A DNA stretch of 64,000 bases from Falciphora oryzae (lineage: Eukaryota; Ascomycota; Sordariomycetes; Magnaporthales; Magnaporthaceae): positions 873,654-937,653 of the forward strand of contig JNVV01000003.1 in NCBI GenBank assembly GCA_000733355.1, written 5' to 3'. Positions 23,834 to 35,584 of this stretch are shown piece by piece. Below the pieces are notes generated by a model that saw only the letters and a program-made list of their open reading frames with translations, ran no database searches and was not told the origin of the DNA. The position numbers were made by a program, and so were the translations under genes. Every line of letters begins with the position of its first letter. Positions within the stretch are counted from its first letter, which is position 1.

Positions 23834-24880
23834 TTATTCCAAGGCCCAGGCCTCAGCTTTTACTAGCAGGGCGAACGTGGTTCCCGGGTGGACCCTAAAG
23901 TTGTCCAGACCTAGAACCTCTAGGAGCGCACTCAGAGCCATCGAGTGGCACACGACGGCAAGGAAAGGGCTTGGGTCCGAGAGCCATATGTCCTGCAGGA
24001 CGGCCTGCCAACGCCTCACGTGGGCCTCGGGCGTCTCCTTCTGGCCAGCGCGCCACATGGGGTCCTTCTCGGCCAACTCACCCTGCGAGGCGCGGAACTG
24101 CGGGTAGTACTCCGCAATCCAGGCCCGGCTGCTCCGCCGGTCGCACGTGTGGTCCGTCACGCGCTCGCGCAGGCCCTCCTTGACTATAGGGGCAAACCTC
24201 CGGCCCGTCGAGGTCGCCACGTCGCTGTAGATCAACCTCGTCGTGGCCAGGCAGCGACGCAGCGGGCTGCTGTAGATCGTGCCCGGGAACGGCACGCCCT
24301 GGTCCGGCGGCAGGGCGGCCAGCTCGGCGTCGAGCCGCGCCTCCCGCTCGGCGCTGGACTCCTCCCCTCGCCCGTCGTCGCCATCCAGCTCCGCGGCCAT
24401 TTGTCTGGCCAGCTCGGCGCTCATGACGGTCCGGGCCCACGTGCGCCTTACTTCCTCGGCCTGCTGCACGCCCTCCTCGGTCAGCTCGGCGTCGGCCCAG
24501 ACCTCGCCCTCGCCGTCGCCCTCGAGCAGGGACCAGTGCGCGTCCCACGCGGCCGTGCCGACTTCTGCCTCCTTGACGTTGTGGCGGCCCACGCCGTGCC
24601 GGCTGTAGAAGATGACCTTGTAGTCGCCGCCGTTTGTAGCCGTCGATGCCGCGCCGGTGCTGGGCTTGTGACCGGCGCGGTTGAGCTTGTGCAGCGTCCG
24701 GGCCAGACCTGGCCAGCTGTAGCCGTCGGCCAGCCCGAAGCGCGGCTGCGTGCCGACGCGGCCGTCGGGCTCCGCGGCGGCGAGGGCGCTATAGTCGACG
24801 AAGAAGGTCGGGTCTGCGGAGAACTTGAGGTGGCCGCGGAAGGGTGGGCATGTTGGGGCGTTTTGTCCTGCCATTGCCAT
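23834..24880 (-). CDS. Histidine phosphatase superfamily protein (PMU1-like)
   Basis: A phosphoglycerate-mutase-fold protein of the histidine phosphatase superfamily, single exon, 348 residues. The phosphohistidine motif is FYSRHGVGRHN at about 91-101; the usual form is xRHGxxxHN. The partner RERVTDHTCDRRSS block binds phosphate in the PMU1-like group, and the second catalytic His is in AVVCHSMAL (about residue 311). An Arg/Glu/Asp-rich stretch (about 150-190) interrupts the fold. PMU1-type proteins are phosphomutase homologues with phosphatase activity of uncertain natural substrate. No signal peptide is visible, so a cytosolic location is inferred. Confidence 0.85.
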   Translation of the reverse strand: MAMAGQNAPTCPPFRGHLKFSADPTFFVDYSALAAAEPDGRVGTQPRFGLADGYSWPGLARTLHKLNRAGHKPSTGAASTATNGGDYKVIFYSRHGVGRHNVKEAEVGTAAWDAHWSLLEGDGEGEVWADAELTEEGVQQAEEVRRTWARTVMSAELARQMAAELDGDDGRGEESSAEREARLDAELAALPPDQGVPFPGTIYSSPLRRCLATTRLIYSDVATSTGRRFAPIVKEGLRERVTDHTCDRRSSRAWIAEYYPQFRASQGELAEKDPMWRAGQKETPEAHVRRWQAVLQDIWLSDPSPFLAVVCHSMALSALLEVLGLDNFRVHPGTTFALLVKAEAWALE

Positions 24881-25377
24881 TTTATAAGTCTTTCAGCTAG
24901 AATAGAATCCGAGCGATCGTCAATTATTCGAATCTTTCGCTTTTCTCAGACAACGGCTGTATGGAATGAAGATGAGAAACAAGGCATGGCTAGTTTGCGC
25001 AAACGGGCGAGAGGAGCTTGGTGAGTGGCGGGGCAGGCCTATCGAGATCTTGATTTCTCACATTAGCTTGGATGACGGAGGCCTCTAGACAGCCAGTGAT
25101 GATCGACTCGACACATACAACATCATGCACGCCGTCGCCATAATAAATTCTGCCCCGAAATTTGCGGTCATTTTTTCTGACCTTCGATTCTTGAAATCAC
25201 TTTTATAGCCAACCAACGCCTTTCCTCCAGCGTGTCTGTGCTGCCACTTTTGTCTTCGATATCATACGGGAGTTACAGTCATATCGTGTACATGCCTTTC
25301 GCTTTTGATCCTGTGTTCAAAACACATCTGTTTATATCCAGAAGCCCGCCATGAACTGCAAAATAAAGTGAAGCGCC
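24881..25377. other. Intergenic, no gene recognised
   Basis: About 500 bases between two minus-strand genes. The AT-rich part at 25120-25380 is consistent with promoter and 3' UTR sequence. Confidence 0.4.
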
Positions 25378-26235
25378 TTAGTTGAACACAACCGTCTTTT
25401 GGTTGTTGAGGAAGACCCTGCGCTCGGCATACCACTGGACGGCAGCGCCGAGGACCAGGGTCTCGATGGCGGAGCCCTCGTCGACCAGCTGTTTGGGGCC
25501 CATGCTGTGGTCGACGCGCGAGATGCGCTGCTCGATGATGGGGCCCTCGTCCAGGTCGGCGGTGACAAAGTGGGCGGTGGCGCCGATGATCTTGACGCCG
25601 CGGTCGTAGGCCTGGTGGTAGGGCTTGGCGCCCTTGAAGGACGGTAGGAAGCTGTGGTGGATGTTGATGATGCGGCCGCTCATGGCCTCGCACAGGGTCG
25701 GGCTGAGGACCTGCATGTAGCGGGCGAGCACGATGAGCTCGACGCCGCGCTCGCGGGCCAGGCGCAGGACCTCGGCCTCCTGTTCGGCCTTGGTGTCCTT
25801 GGTGACGGGCAAGTGGCGGAACTCGATCCCGTAGCTCTCGGCCAGGGCGGCAAAGTCCGGGTGGTTGGACACGATGAGGGCGACGTCGATGGCCAGGCGG
25901 CCGCTGCGGGCGCGGAAGAGCAGGTCGTTGAGGCAGTGGCCGATCTTGGAGACCATGATGAGCACCTTTGTCTTGCGCGACACGGGCCGGACGTCGTACG
26001 TCATGCCGTACTCGGCGGCCAGCTTCGCAAAGTCGGTGCTGCCGAGCTCCTCGGCCTCGGCGGCCGGGGCGGGGCCGAAGTGCACGCGCATGAAGAACTT
26101 TTGCGAGCCCGTGTCGGAGAACTGCTTGAGGTCCAGGATGTTGATGTTGCGCGCCGCGAAGACGCCCGTGACGGCGTGCACAATGCCCGGCTTGTCGGGG
26201 CACGACAGCGTCAGGATGTACTCGTCGGTGGCCAT
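25378..26235 (-). CDS. Formyltetrahydrofolate deformylase (PurU type)
   Basis: Hydrolyses 10-formyl-tetrahydrofolate to formate and tetrahydrofolate, balancing one-carbon pools and supplying formate for purine synthesis. The intronless gene encodes 285 residues, the size of bacterial PurU. An N-terminal ACT domain (YILTLSCPDKPGIVHAVTG) is followed by a formyltransferase fold. The catalytic set is Asn/His in INIHHSFLPSFKGA, then GATAHFV and the Asp in DLDEGPIIEQ. The ATG at 26235 was chosen because the bacterial-type N-terminus begins there; the frame extends upstream without family similarity. The lack of introns and the close bacterial resemblance allow an old transfer, but related genes occur in other filamentous fungi. 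Confidence 0.92.
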   Translation of the reverse strand: MATDEYILTLSCPDKPGIVHAVTGVFAARNINILDLKQFSDTGSQKFFMRVHFGPAPAAEAEELGSTDFAKLAAEYGMTYDVRPVSRKTKVLIMVSKIGHCLNDLLFRARSGRLAIDVALIVSNHPDFAALAESYGIEFRHLPVTKDTKAEQEAEVLRLARERGVELIVLARYMQVLSPTLCEAMSGRIINIHHSFLPSFKGAKPYHQAYDRGVKIIGATAHFVTADLDEGPIIEQRISRVDHSMGPKQLVDEGSAIETLVLGAAVQWYAERRVFLNNQKTVVFN

Positions 26236-27689
26236 GGTGACTAGGGGATGGGTGGCTGTATGTAGACAAGGAGGGGTCTTTGTGTCTGTCTGGTTTCCGT
26301 GTGGTTGCGTGCTGGTCGTTGATCTGTGTACCTCCCGTACTTGGGCGATGACTCCTCTGGGTGTCAGGCACGTGTTTTCTGTGATATATCTCGCTACAGA
26401 GTGACAGCTCCACGCCCACATCCACGAGTTCCAATGAGTAATCCTGGCCACCGGCGCGGGACTTCGAAGGTGCTGCAGCTGAGACGCAAGGCTCAATCAG
26501 CGGAAAATTTTGGGTTGAGTCATGACAGTGATGGTGTGCGCTCCCGGGGCCTCTCCGCCCGTTCCGTCAAAGTCTGGTCCCCGCATCGGCACCGGCTGAG
26601 CTGAGCAGGCCAAGCGGCCGGGCGGGGCGGGAAGCGGTTATTTGCAGAGTTGCTGCGCTCAAATAACGAGCTGAGCCCGAGGTAGAAAGTGGAAGTGTGT
26701 CGAGGAAATATCCAGCCGCATCGGTTGAAACCAGGGGACCAAACACAATCCGCAGATAAGGCTGAGGGACGATGGAGGATCTGCATGGGAGAGGCAATGG
26801 CAGAATGCTCAGGGAAGAACCCAGCAGGAGGAGCGGGTGTGGATGAGGCACCACGCGTGCCCTTCGGCCTTGGTGTCCATCCAGGGCTCTCAATCAGGCG
26901 TCCGATGGCCTTATGCGGCTGGGAATCATTCTGGAGGTGGCCGGATGAAACATGGAGCTACGGCGATGACGAAAAGCGCCGCAGGGTTCCTGGCTGCGGC
27001 CCAACCAAGGAGATCTGGGCTTGTGGGAGGCGAGCGTGGCACTAGGCGGAAATCAGGCCAAGACACCTCGTGCCACCAGGCACCACTCGCCTCAAAACCT
27101 CGAGCTGCCACCCATCCTTTCTGGATGGGAGCGAGTCTTTGCTGGTCGTCGGATGCGAAGGATTGATTTGATTTATTGATCGCTGCTGAAAATAGGCAAC
27201 CGCACGCGGGCATTTTTGGCGTCATCAGGGACCAGCATGCGGTCGATTTTTCCGTCTTCAGCGAGCCCAGGTGAGCACAGGCCAGCGGGCGTCGGTGCAA
27301 GCTTTCATGGACGCTTGCCGAATCCCACCCCCCAAAAAGGCGTGCGACAAAAATCTAGACCCATGACGCACCGACCACGAACAAGCTTGGCTGAGCCAGT
27401 CCTGTCCTGACCGGAGCTCCAGTTCTTTGCCAGCCACCTGCGACCCACGATAAACCACAACCTCCACCTAGCCTCTTCATCTCCACCGAAGGTCCGCTCT
27501 CTCCATATCCGACGCCGCCTCGACAGAAGCACACGACAACCTCTTTGTGCCGCATCTGCTCTCGTCTTCGAACTCGGGCGACATTCGAACACTCTCAAGA
27601 ACCTCGCTCGTCGCCGCCCTCCCTGCTCCTCCTGCTGCTGCTGTTGCCACCACCGCCCCTCCGACCTGCCCCGCGACATCCGAGCGACG
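26236..27689. other. Intergenic between divergent genes
   Basis: About 1.45 kb, upstream of both the deformylase and the Pom33-like gene. The part near 27400-27690 is pyrimidine-rich leader of the latter. I see no coding family, RNA gene or repeat. Confidence 0.4.
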
Positions 27690-28918
27690 ATGGCACCCCC
27701 ACCGGCGAATCTGCCTTTGAGCCAGAGGCTTGCGGCCTTGGCCCAGACTTTGCAGTGTACGTGTTCACATTTCGCGCCTGTGTTTTCGGCCAAACTCGTC
27801 TAGCTAACACCAATATTTTTTTTTTTTTTTTTTCGCTCTCCGTAGTCGCTTGGTTCTTCGGGTATGTCCTTTGCCTCTTCCATCCTTTTGCTGTCGCCTT
27901 CTGAGCGGCGAGCTGTTGAACCGTCGAGGCTGGCCGTCGTGGCGCCACGTTGGCGCCTTGCGCGGCCTCCATCCACCCATCTTAAGCCTGGAGAAGGCCT
28001 CAACAAAGGTGGAGGCAAAGGGAGGAGTTCAGATGGGAGAGCGCTTTTTGCTGACCTTTTGTCACAACCTCAGTCACTTTATCTTGATCGCCGGCACTGC
28101 CAAGTACACGCTCGCGTGGGTAACCTTCAAGGGATACAGGTCCAATATCGCCTACCGCTTTATCTTCCTTGCCGCCGTCGCCACCTATGGCATCGTCGTG
28201 TACAAGACTCTGCGTGCCCGTCTCAAGCAGCGAGCGGCGCAGATCAGCCCGCTTGCCTTGGCTGCCGATGAGAATGTCCAGTATCTGAGTGAGTTGAGCT
28301 ATGGCTCCGTCTTGCGCTTTTCTCCCATTTTCCTCCCTCCTGTGGCTAACTCACTTCTCTTGGGCAGTCCTCGGCCTTGTGTGGCTTTTCTCTCCTCGAT
28401 ACATCCTGGCAACGCTCCCGTATTCCATCTACTCCTTCTTCCACGTTGCGACCTACGCTCGCGCCAACTTGATCCCGACCATCTTCCCGCCCAAGGCAGT
28501 TCCCGCTGCGGAGGCGGCCTCGGGGTCGAAGCCTGCTTCGACACCCCACCCGATGGCCGACGCCATCGGCAGGTTTGTCAAGGAGTACTACGACGCCTCC
28601 ATGTCGGTGGTCGCGACCCTCGAGATCCTCCTCTGGTTCTCTCTGTGCTTCTCAGCTCTCCTGTTCCAGCGCCGCTCCTGGATCCTGCTGCCCATTTACA
28701 CGGCGTTCCTGCGCGCCCGCTTCACGCAGAGCGTGCACGTGCAGAACTCGTTCGCCCAGCTCGAGGTCGGCGTCGACAACCTCATGGGGAACCAGGGCAC
28801 CCCGCCCACTATGCGCCAGGCTTGGGATATTCTCAAGAATGTCTCGAGGCAGTTTTACGTCATGACGGACCTCACCCGCTACGTCAACGGCGCTGCCGCG
28901 CCCAAGAAGAGCTCTTGA
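27690..28918 (+). CDS. Pom33/TMEM33-like nuclear-pore membrane protein
   Basis: A polytopic membrane protein of the TMEM33/Pom33 family, which in yeast contributes to nuclear-pore distribution and ER shape. Four exons (27690-27756, 27846-27861, 28074-28288, 28368-28918) keep phase and give 282 residues. Exon 2 is only 16 bases and encodes most of FAWFFG. Family features are LPLSQRLAALAQTLQFAWFFGH at the N-terminus (the last exon junction falls after the Gly), YTLAWVTFK, LFSPRYILATLPYSIYSFFH and VHVQNSFAQL near the C-terminus. Hydrophobic segments appear at the expected four places. Intron 1 contains an 18-T tract between its TAGCTAAC branch site and the acceptor. Confidence 0.85.
27816..27833 (+). 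repeat. T18 homopolymer in Pom33-like intron 1
   Basis: Eighteen consecutive T between the branch site and acceptor; it is likely to act as the polypyrimidine tract. Confidence 0.9.
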
Positions 28919-30215
28919 GCACCCTTAACAAACAGCTTCGTCGCCATGCCCTCGCTGCATGCCGAAATGTGTGCGGCGCGTGGACATCACGAAGCATTGG
29001 TGTCGGAAACAGAGGCAGGTGATCGGGTCTCTGCGGAGACAGGAGACCAGGCTCACAGAGCAACGAAGAATAGTATTGAGGGAATGGCGAGACGTCGACC
29101 AACACATGCCATCACAGGCGGGTATTGCTGGCATTGATCGGCCTCTCTGCTTGCACCTTTTGCGGAGTCGCTATATAAGTTGTCGATCCCTTTGCGCGGG
29201 AAACTCTCATGGCAGAGCCGTTTTTGAAGAGACTGCGTCGCCAGGAAAGCGTGTATTGTACTAAATGTTGCCGGGAGATCAAGATGAGGCTCGTTCGATG
29301 GGGGAGGACTGTTGACAGCCGGGCGGGAAAAGGTCTACGACAAGGGGTACAGGAGAGGCGGTGGACTCGTGACGCAGCGCATCACCTTTCCCCCGTCTCG
29401 AGCGTTCTACTCCCTTGGCTTATTTGCTTTTGATCATACTTTTGCTTTATCAGTTTTGTGCGGAGTTCGAGGATGGCCATGTTCATGTCCGCACTTTCGG
29501 TTTTGGAATTTCAGCTGCGTTCTCTCAGGGGTTTGTTCGCCGTGATGGCGGGTCACTTTGTGCCTGGTTTGCCAACTGGATGCGTCTAATCTGATACTTG
29601 CCCCTAGCCTAGTATCTTACAATACCACATTTCCACTCTCATCATTGTCACATCGGCAAATTGGTTCTCAAGAGTTGGAACATCACTGAAGTCAATTCGT
29701 TATAACGGGCGGACCTCAGCTTGGGAGCTTGTTTCTGGCATGTGCCTTTGTCGATCCGGCAAACCAGGGTTCGGGCTCCAGTTTGGGGGCGTGAACGGAT
29801 CAAATGGCCCGTGCCTCATGCTTTTCTCATTATGCACAGACCACATACCACCTGAAGTTCCAGTGAATCTCCTCCAAGCGCCCAAATTCGATTCGATGAC
29901 GTCGCATGCGGCCGGTGTTTGGTGTTCCGCGCAGTCGGGTCTGTGGTTGGCCCTGGCATCTCGTCCGCCCGGCCTGGCGGCAAGATGAGGCAACCAACAA
30001 AAATGATGCACGCCTCTTTTGCCGAATGCGAAACGGAGACAGACGCAAGGCTACCATCCTAGGACAAATATCTTCGATTCCATTGTACCTAAGTTCCTTC
30101 TTGGCGTACCGCTCTAACGCTCCCTCCTGCTCCTTTTCTCACGTCCTGACCCCTGCGCGCCTGCCTGAAACGAGACCATTGCTCCATTCGTTATCACCCA
30201 CCAGCGGCGCCAACC
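28919..30215. other. Intergenic, no gene recognised
   Basis: About 1.3 kb between plus-strand genes, with AT-rich stretches near 29440-29700 that fit 3' UTR and promoter. Open frames show no family motif. Confidence 0.4.
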
Positions 30216-32415
30216 ATGGCCTCAATATTACGGCAGATCGTGGCCGGGCCGAGAGCCAGGCATGAGGAAACAGGCCTTGACCTCTGCTATGTGACATCCA
30301 ACATTATCGCGACGTATGCCGTTCTTTTCACCTCTTGCCCGTCCAGTCGCGTGAGGAGGCGGGCCTTGTAAGCTCACAAATGAAATCGCAAAATGCAGAT
30401 CTGGCCCGTCGCAGACATACCCGCAGCGGGCCTACCGCAACCCCCTCGACCGGCTCGTCGCCTTCCTCGACGACCAGCATGGCGACGACTGGGCCATATG
30501 GGAGTTCCGCGGCGAGGGAACCGGGTACCCGGACGATGCTGTGTACGGGCGCATCAGGCACTACCCCTGGCCCGATCACCACCCGCCACCCTTCCGCATG
30601 GTGCCCCTAATAATGGCCTCGATGCGCAACTGGCTCGCTGGCGGCGACCTGGGCGGCGCCGGGGCTCACAGTACGGCAGACGCGGACGGTCGAGCTGGAC
30701 ATGAGGTTGATTCCCCAGTTAAAACGGACGCGAAGAGCTCAGAGGGCCACCCCTCTTCGAGAGAAGCAGGGAAGGTCCAGGACAAGGCCAAGGCCGAGCA
30801 GCTGGAGTCCGAGGAGCACACGTCGCAGAGCGTCGAGGCCGGGACCAGGAAGGGCCGCGTGGTGGTGGTTCACTGCAAGGCGGGCAAGGGCCGGTCGGGC
30901 TCGATGGCGTGCAGCTTCCTCATCTCGGAGCGGGGGTGGACGCCCGAGGACGCGCTGGCGCGCTTCACGGAACGGCGGATGCGGCCCAAGTTCGGCGCGG
31001 GGGTGTCCATCCCCTCGCAGCTCCGCTGGATCAGCTACGTGGACCGGTGGGCCCACCAGGGCGGCAAGCGCTACACGGACCGCGCCGTCGAGATCGTCGA
31101 GGTGCACATGTGGGGCCTGCGCAGCGGCGTCAAGGTCTCGGTCGAGCACTTTGTCGACGAGGGGCGCAGGATCAAGGTGCTGCACACCTTCACGCGCGAC
31201 GAGAGGGTCATCGTCGAGGGCGACACGCCCAGCGCCGGCACCGTCGCCGAGGTCGTGCCCCACCTGACCAAGCTCGCCCCCGCGGAGGCCCACTCCGGCG
31301 CCGGGGAGGATGCCGACTTCGAGGCTGTGGGGGACGAGCCCAGGAAGAACGATGGCGCCAATGCTGTTCTCATCAAGTCGAACAAGTCATCCAAGGCCGC
31401 GAGTTTGATGCGCAAGCTTTCGAAGCGCACCACCAAGAGTCCGCATCGGATCAAGGGCGAGCAGGGAGACGCGTCATCCGTGTCTTCCTCAGCTGCGGCC
31501 AGCGCTCAGCTCCTCTCCTCCGCCACACCCCCAACCGCGGCATCGGCCTCAGCCTCTCAGAGCTCACTCGGCAAGACGTCTGCGAGCTCAGAAAAGGAGC
31601 CTGGCGGAATGGCGGTCATACTCAAGCCCAAACAGCCGCTGATAGTCGCAAACAGCGATATAAACATTGCTGTCGAGCGGCGCAACAAGGCCCCGGCGTC
31701 GATGGGGCTTATGACCATGGTGACAGCCGTGGCGCACGTGTGGTTCAACGTCTTCTTCGAGGGCAGGGGGCCCGAGCAGGGAGGCAAGGCAGACGACAGC
31801 GGCGTCTTTGGGATTGAGTGGGACAGGATGGACGGCATCAAGGGCAGCAGCCAGAAGGGGACGCGGGGCCTCGACAGGCTCGCCGTGGTCTGGAGGACTG
31901 TCGAGCCCGCACAGGAGGATAAGCCCAAGGGCGAATCATCCACACAAGACGGACTCCTGGAAAGCAACCAGGGGGGCGCCACCATTCACCCGACCCGAGC
32001 ATCGGCCGAGATCAGGGAGCCTGGCGAGGGCGAGGAGGTGCCGCAAATGGCCGCGGCGGACTGGAAGGGCGACAACAAGGAGGATCCGGAGGCGGAGAAG
32101 CGGCTGGGCCTGCGGGTCCAGGACCCCGACAGCGCCAACGTCAGCGAGGCCAGTAGCATCAAGAGCCTCAAGATTGGGGATGGCGATGTGAAGAGCAGAG
32201 GAGGAGGACCAGTTGACTCCGGCAAAGACAAGGACGGAGACAACGATTCGCTCATGGGCGTCAAGACCAGTGGGCCTGAGGGAGAAGCTCTGGACGAGTC
32301 CGCCATCCCGCCGGCGTCGTCGAAACTAACGGGCCGGAAGGCAGACGGTGCCGGCGCTGGAGCGGAGGCCTCGGTTGCCGATGCGACTGCCAAGAAGGGC
32401 TTCATCGTGGAGTAA
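30216..32415 (+). CDS. PTEN-family phosphatidylinositol 3-phosphatase (TEP1-like)
   Basis: Removes the 3-phosphate of PtdIns(3,4,5)P3 or related lipids. Exons 30216-30313 and 30399-32415 give 704 residues. The N-terminus RARHEETGLDLCYVTSNIIA and YPQRAYRNPLDRLVAFLDDQ match PTEN. The P-loop VVHCKAGKGRSGS (about 187-199) holds the catalytic Cys and the PTEN-specific Lys pair. YGRIRHYPWPDHHPPP supplies the WPD-loop Asp. A C2-like region follows (WISYVDRW, then VWFNVFFEG at about 510). Two low-complexity insertions are notable: about 70 residues between the WPD loop and the P-loop, and about 130 residues within the C2 region. A Gly/Asp/Lys-rich tail of about 170 residues ends the protein. The catalytic motifs look intact, so activity is likely. 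Confidence 0.9.
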
Positions 32416-33890
32416 GAAAGCAGAGCAGGCGGACCTGCTATACTCTAGGCCGAGTTCACTCGTCGTTAAGACAATGCCCTTTCTTCACCTGGATTATCCT
32501 CATCCCCGTATCTTTCGTACGGGCTTTACTTCATTGTCCCTACGGTCCGCTACCTACACATATTGTCCCGGACTCGGTTGACATTTAATTCTCATGAAAT
32601 TCCCACGAAACGACTTCTCTTCAGAGTGCCTACACTAGTTTTGGTGGTGGAGATGGATGCTTCCGAGCCCAGACGTATTGCTAACTCGTCCAGCTTATCG
32701 AGCTTGGTGTCTGCAATAACAGTACACGCTGTATTAATGAAATAGCTTTCGGGCCCGAACAGAACGATCAAGGCAGCGTACAGGGCACGGGCTATATCCG
32801 GATGTCGCACACCACGAAACATCGTCTGCGTCCTAGGACCCGAAGTGAGGCGCCCAGCCAAGTTCTGAGGCGGTCGCCGATATGCGACCCCCAGGGAGAG
32901 GTAGCAGCGCTGAAGCGGAGCACCTTGGGTGGTTGCTTTGCGCCATGGGGGTGCTACGACCCCCGCTTGATCGGCCCATGCTACATTTCGATATCGCAGT
33001 CTCGGCAGTACAGCTGCCTGGGCACTTACCATCCGCCCGGCTTTGGGAAGGGTAGATGACCCGGCTCTGCCAATTCATGGGCTCGGGACGGCGGGAGGTT
33101 GGCGATTCCTCGTCAGCGCTAGGGGAGAAGTGGATCCGAAATCAGAGGGATTCAAGACATGCCCACATGAAATACGGGGCCCAGGTATTCGTGAAGAGAG
33201 AGTTGATCATGGCCAGCCTTGATCGAATGCAAATCTGTTCTGCCGATGCTCAACTTGAAAGCGATAGGTCTTGATAAGGAGGCCTGGCCAAGTGCCGACG
33301 ACTTACTGGCAGACAATGAATGCTACGGCAGTCCTAGTTCCTGGTGTATCGCAGCTGGGCGAGGTGCCAGCTGAAAGGCCGCGATAACGGATGGAGGGGG
33401 GCATCAATATCGCTCAAATGGTGGTCGCAACCACCACGCTCCCTCACACCGCATCCCCTCTGCTTTCCATGCAGCCGCCAATCCTGCTACAAAATCTCCC
33501 AGTTGAATGGCAAGCAGCTGACTCAGGCATCTAAACGATGTCGCACGGCGAAAATGGGATGCCTGTCGTGTCCCCCGCCGTCCTGACGGTGGCCCTGGCT
33601 TGGCGCCGGTGGTGGCCCTGGATGGACAGACAGCACACTGCTATGGGTCCTGCTGAGTCTTTCTTCCCACCTCGCACTTGGTCTCTCGTCGGACTCGGAA
33701 ACCGCGGGTGTTAGCCTGGTATAAGGACCGAGTCCATCCTTCTCGAGAGCCGACCTCCAGCTCAGTTGGTCTGTCAATTTCTCCTGTTCGGCTGGCAGTG
33801 GCCCGTCCGTCAACCCCAGACACAACCACCGTCTACGCCGCGACATAGAAGCGACGGCCCCGACCGGCAGCAGCAAGTGGCGGTAAAGCG
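32416..33890. other. Intergenic, no gene recognised
   Basis: About 1.5 kb upstream of the UDP-glycosyltransferase. Open frames on both strands lack motifs. Confidence 0.4.
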
Positions 33891-35584
33891 ATGGGCGTAC
33901 GCACGAGCCTGGCCGGCGTGGCCGTGGCCCTCCTCGGCGTCCTGCTGGCGCTTTACCAGACGAGCGCCTGGCTCGGGAACGCCGCCACGGCCAAGGTGGA
34001 GTCGCCGCTGATCGTCGGCAGGAACAACACGGTCCTCCTCCTCTTCACCGGCGAGCATGGCCTCTCCAACGTGCACCTGGCGACGGCCCTCTCGCTCCAG
34101 CAGCGCCACCCGCAGGTCGAGGTGCACGCCGCCAGCTTCGACATGGCCAGGGCGAGGGTTGGCCGTGTCTCCCCAGGGGCCCGGCCCATCACCTTTCACG
34201 AGATCAAAGGCGCAGACTTCACAACCTCGCTCATGGCAAAAGGCATGAACCTGTCAACCCTCATCCATGGGCCCGGGCTTGAGAGATCAACACCTCTGTT
34301 CGAAATGATGCCCCATATCCTGGCCCCTTTCTCGACCGAGGAGCACGTTGGCATCTACCAGCAGCTGCGGCGTCTCATCGACGAAGTCGACCCGGCCGTC
34401 ATCGTCCTGGACATGATGTTCCGCCCGGCCATGGAAGCCACCCAGGACTCGAGCCGCCTGCACGTCGTCCTGACCCCTAACCACCTGTCCGACTTCCTCG
34501 CGCCGATGCAGCCTCACGGGCAGGTGTTCTGGAAGTACCCGGCCCTTGCCTCAGGCTTCCCCTTCCCCGTGCCGTGGCGCAATATCCCCGAGAACATGTG
34601 CATCCTGGCAAAGTTCATCTATCACGTCGCCTTCCCGCCGGGCCTGGGCGAGAGGCGGAGGCGGCTGCGCGAGAGCGGCATCCTGAACCCGCTCGACTTC
34701 ATGGTCACGCGCGGCGACGACGTCCCCCTGATCAGCCAGGAGATCGAGGGCGCCGCGGTCCCGCTGACCTACATCCCGCCCAACGTCACCCGCGTCGGCC
34801 CCGTCGCCGTCTCGGTCGCCCCTGCCGCCGAGCAGGACCCGGAGCTGGCCGCTTGGATCGCCCAGGGCCCCACCGTCCTCGTCAACCTGGGCAGCTCGGT
34901 GCGGTTCTCCGAGCAGCAGGCGCGCGTCATGGCGTCGGCGCTCGCCGTCGTGCTGGAGAAGACGCCCAGGGCGCAGGTGATCTGGAAGTTCCGCAAGCTG
35001 CCGCTCCCAGAGGGCGAGCCGCAGTACGGAGATGATGTCTTTAAGGCCCCGCTGCAGCCGTTTATCGACCAGGGCCGCGTCCGGCTGCCCAACTGGCTCA
35101 CCGTCGACCCCACCGCACTGTTGGAGTCGGGCCATATCGCCGTCTCTGTGCACCATGGAGGAGCCAACGTCTTCAACGAGGCCGTCGCGTGAGTAATTTT
35201 GTGTATTTTTTTTTTTTTTTTTTTTTGCTATCCTGCCTTCCCACTTTTTATCGTCGGCAGGGCCCGCGCTGAACTGACCCCGTGTTATACCCCCAAAATA
35301 GTACTGGAGTCCCGCATATTGTCTTGCCGCTGTGGGCAGACCTGTACAACTACGCCGCGCTGGCCGAGGACGCCGGCCTTGGCATCTGGGCGAGCAAGCA
35401 GTCGGCTCCCGACTGGACCGTCGAGGAGCTCAGCACCTCGATCCTGAAGCTGCTGTCCGAGGACGATCCTTTCGCCGCCTCCGTCAGGGCCAAGGCGAGG
35501 GCCCTGAGCGAAAAGGCCAAAGTCAGGCCCGGGAGGGATCACGCGGCCGACATTATAGCAGAGCTGGCTGCAAAGGGACACTAA
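33891..35584 (+). CDS. UDP-glycosyltransferase (GT1 family), membrane-anchored
   Basis: A GT-B fold glycosyltransferase that moves a sugar from a UDP-sugar to a small lipophilic acceptor. Exons 33891-35188 and 35302-35584 (113-base intron with 21 T near its donor) give 526 residues. An N-terminal hydrophobic anchor (LAGVAVALLGVLLALYQ, residues 6-22) suggests ER or secretory targeting. The GEHGLSNVHLATALSLQQRH opening and the nucleotide-sugar site VSVHHGGANVFNEA (about 418-431), followed by GVPHIVLPLWADLYNYA, are typical of fungal UGTs. It lies tail-to-tail with the broken family-2 glycosyltransferase (250 bases apart) and near a UbiA enzyme. The acceptor is unknown. Confidence 0.88.
35206..35226 (+). 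repeat. T21 homopolymer in the UGT intron
   Basis: Twenty-one consecutive T near the donor of the 113-base intron. Confidence 0.9.

Noticed and set aside
23945..25024. 359-codon plus-strand frame
   Set aside because: Antisense shadow of the histidine phosphatase gene; Val/Ala/Gly/Arg-rich as expected.
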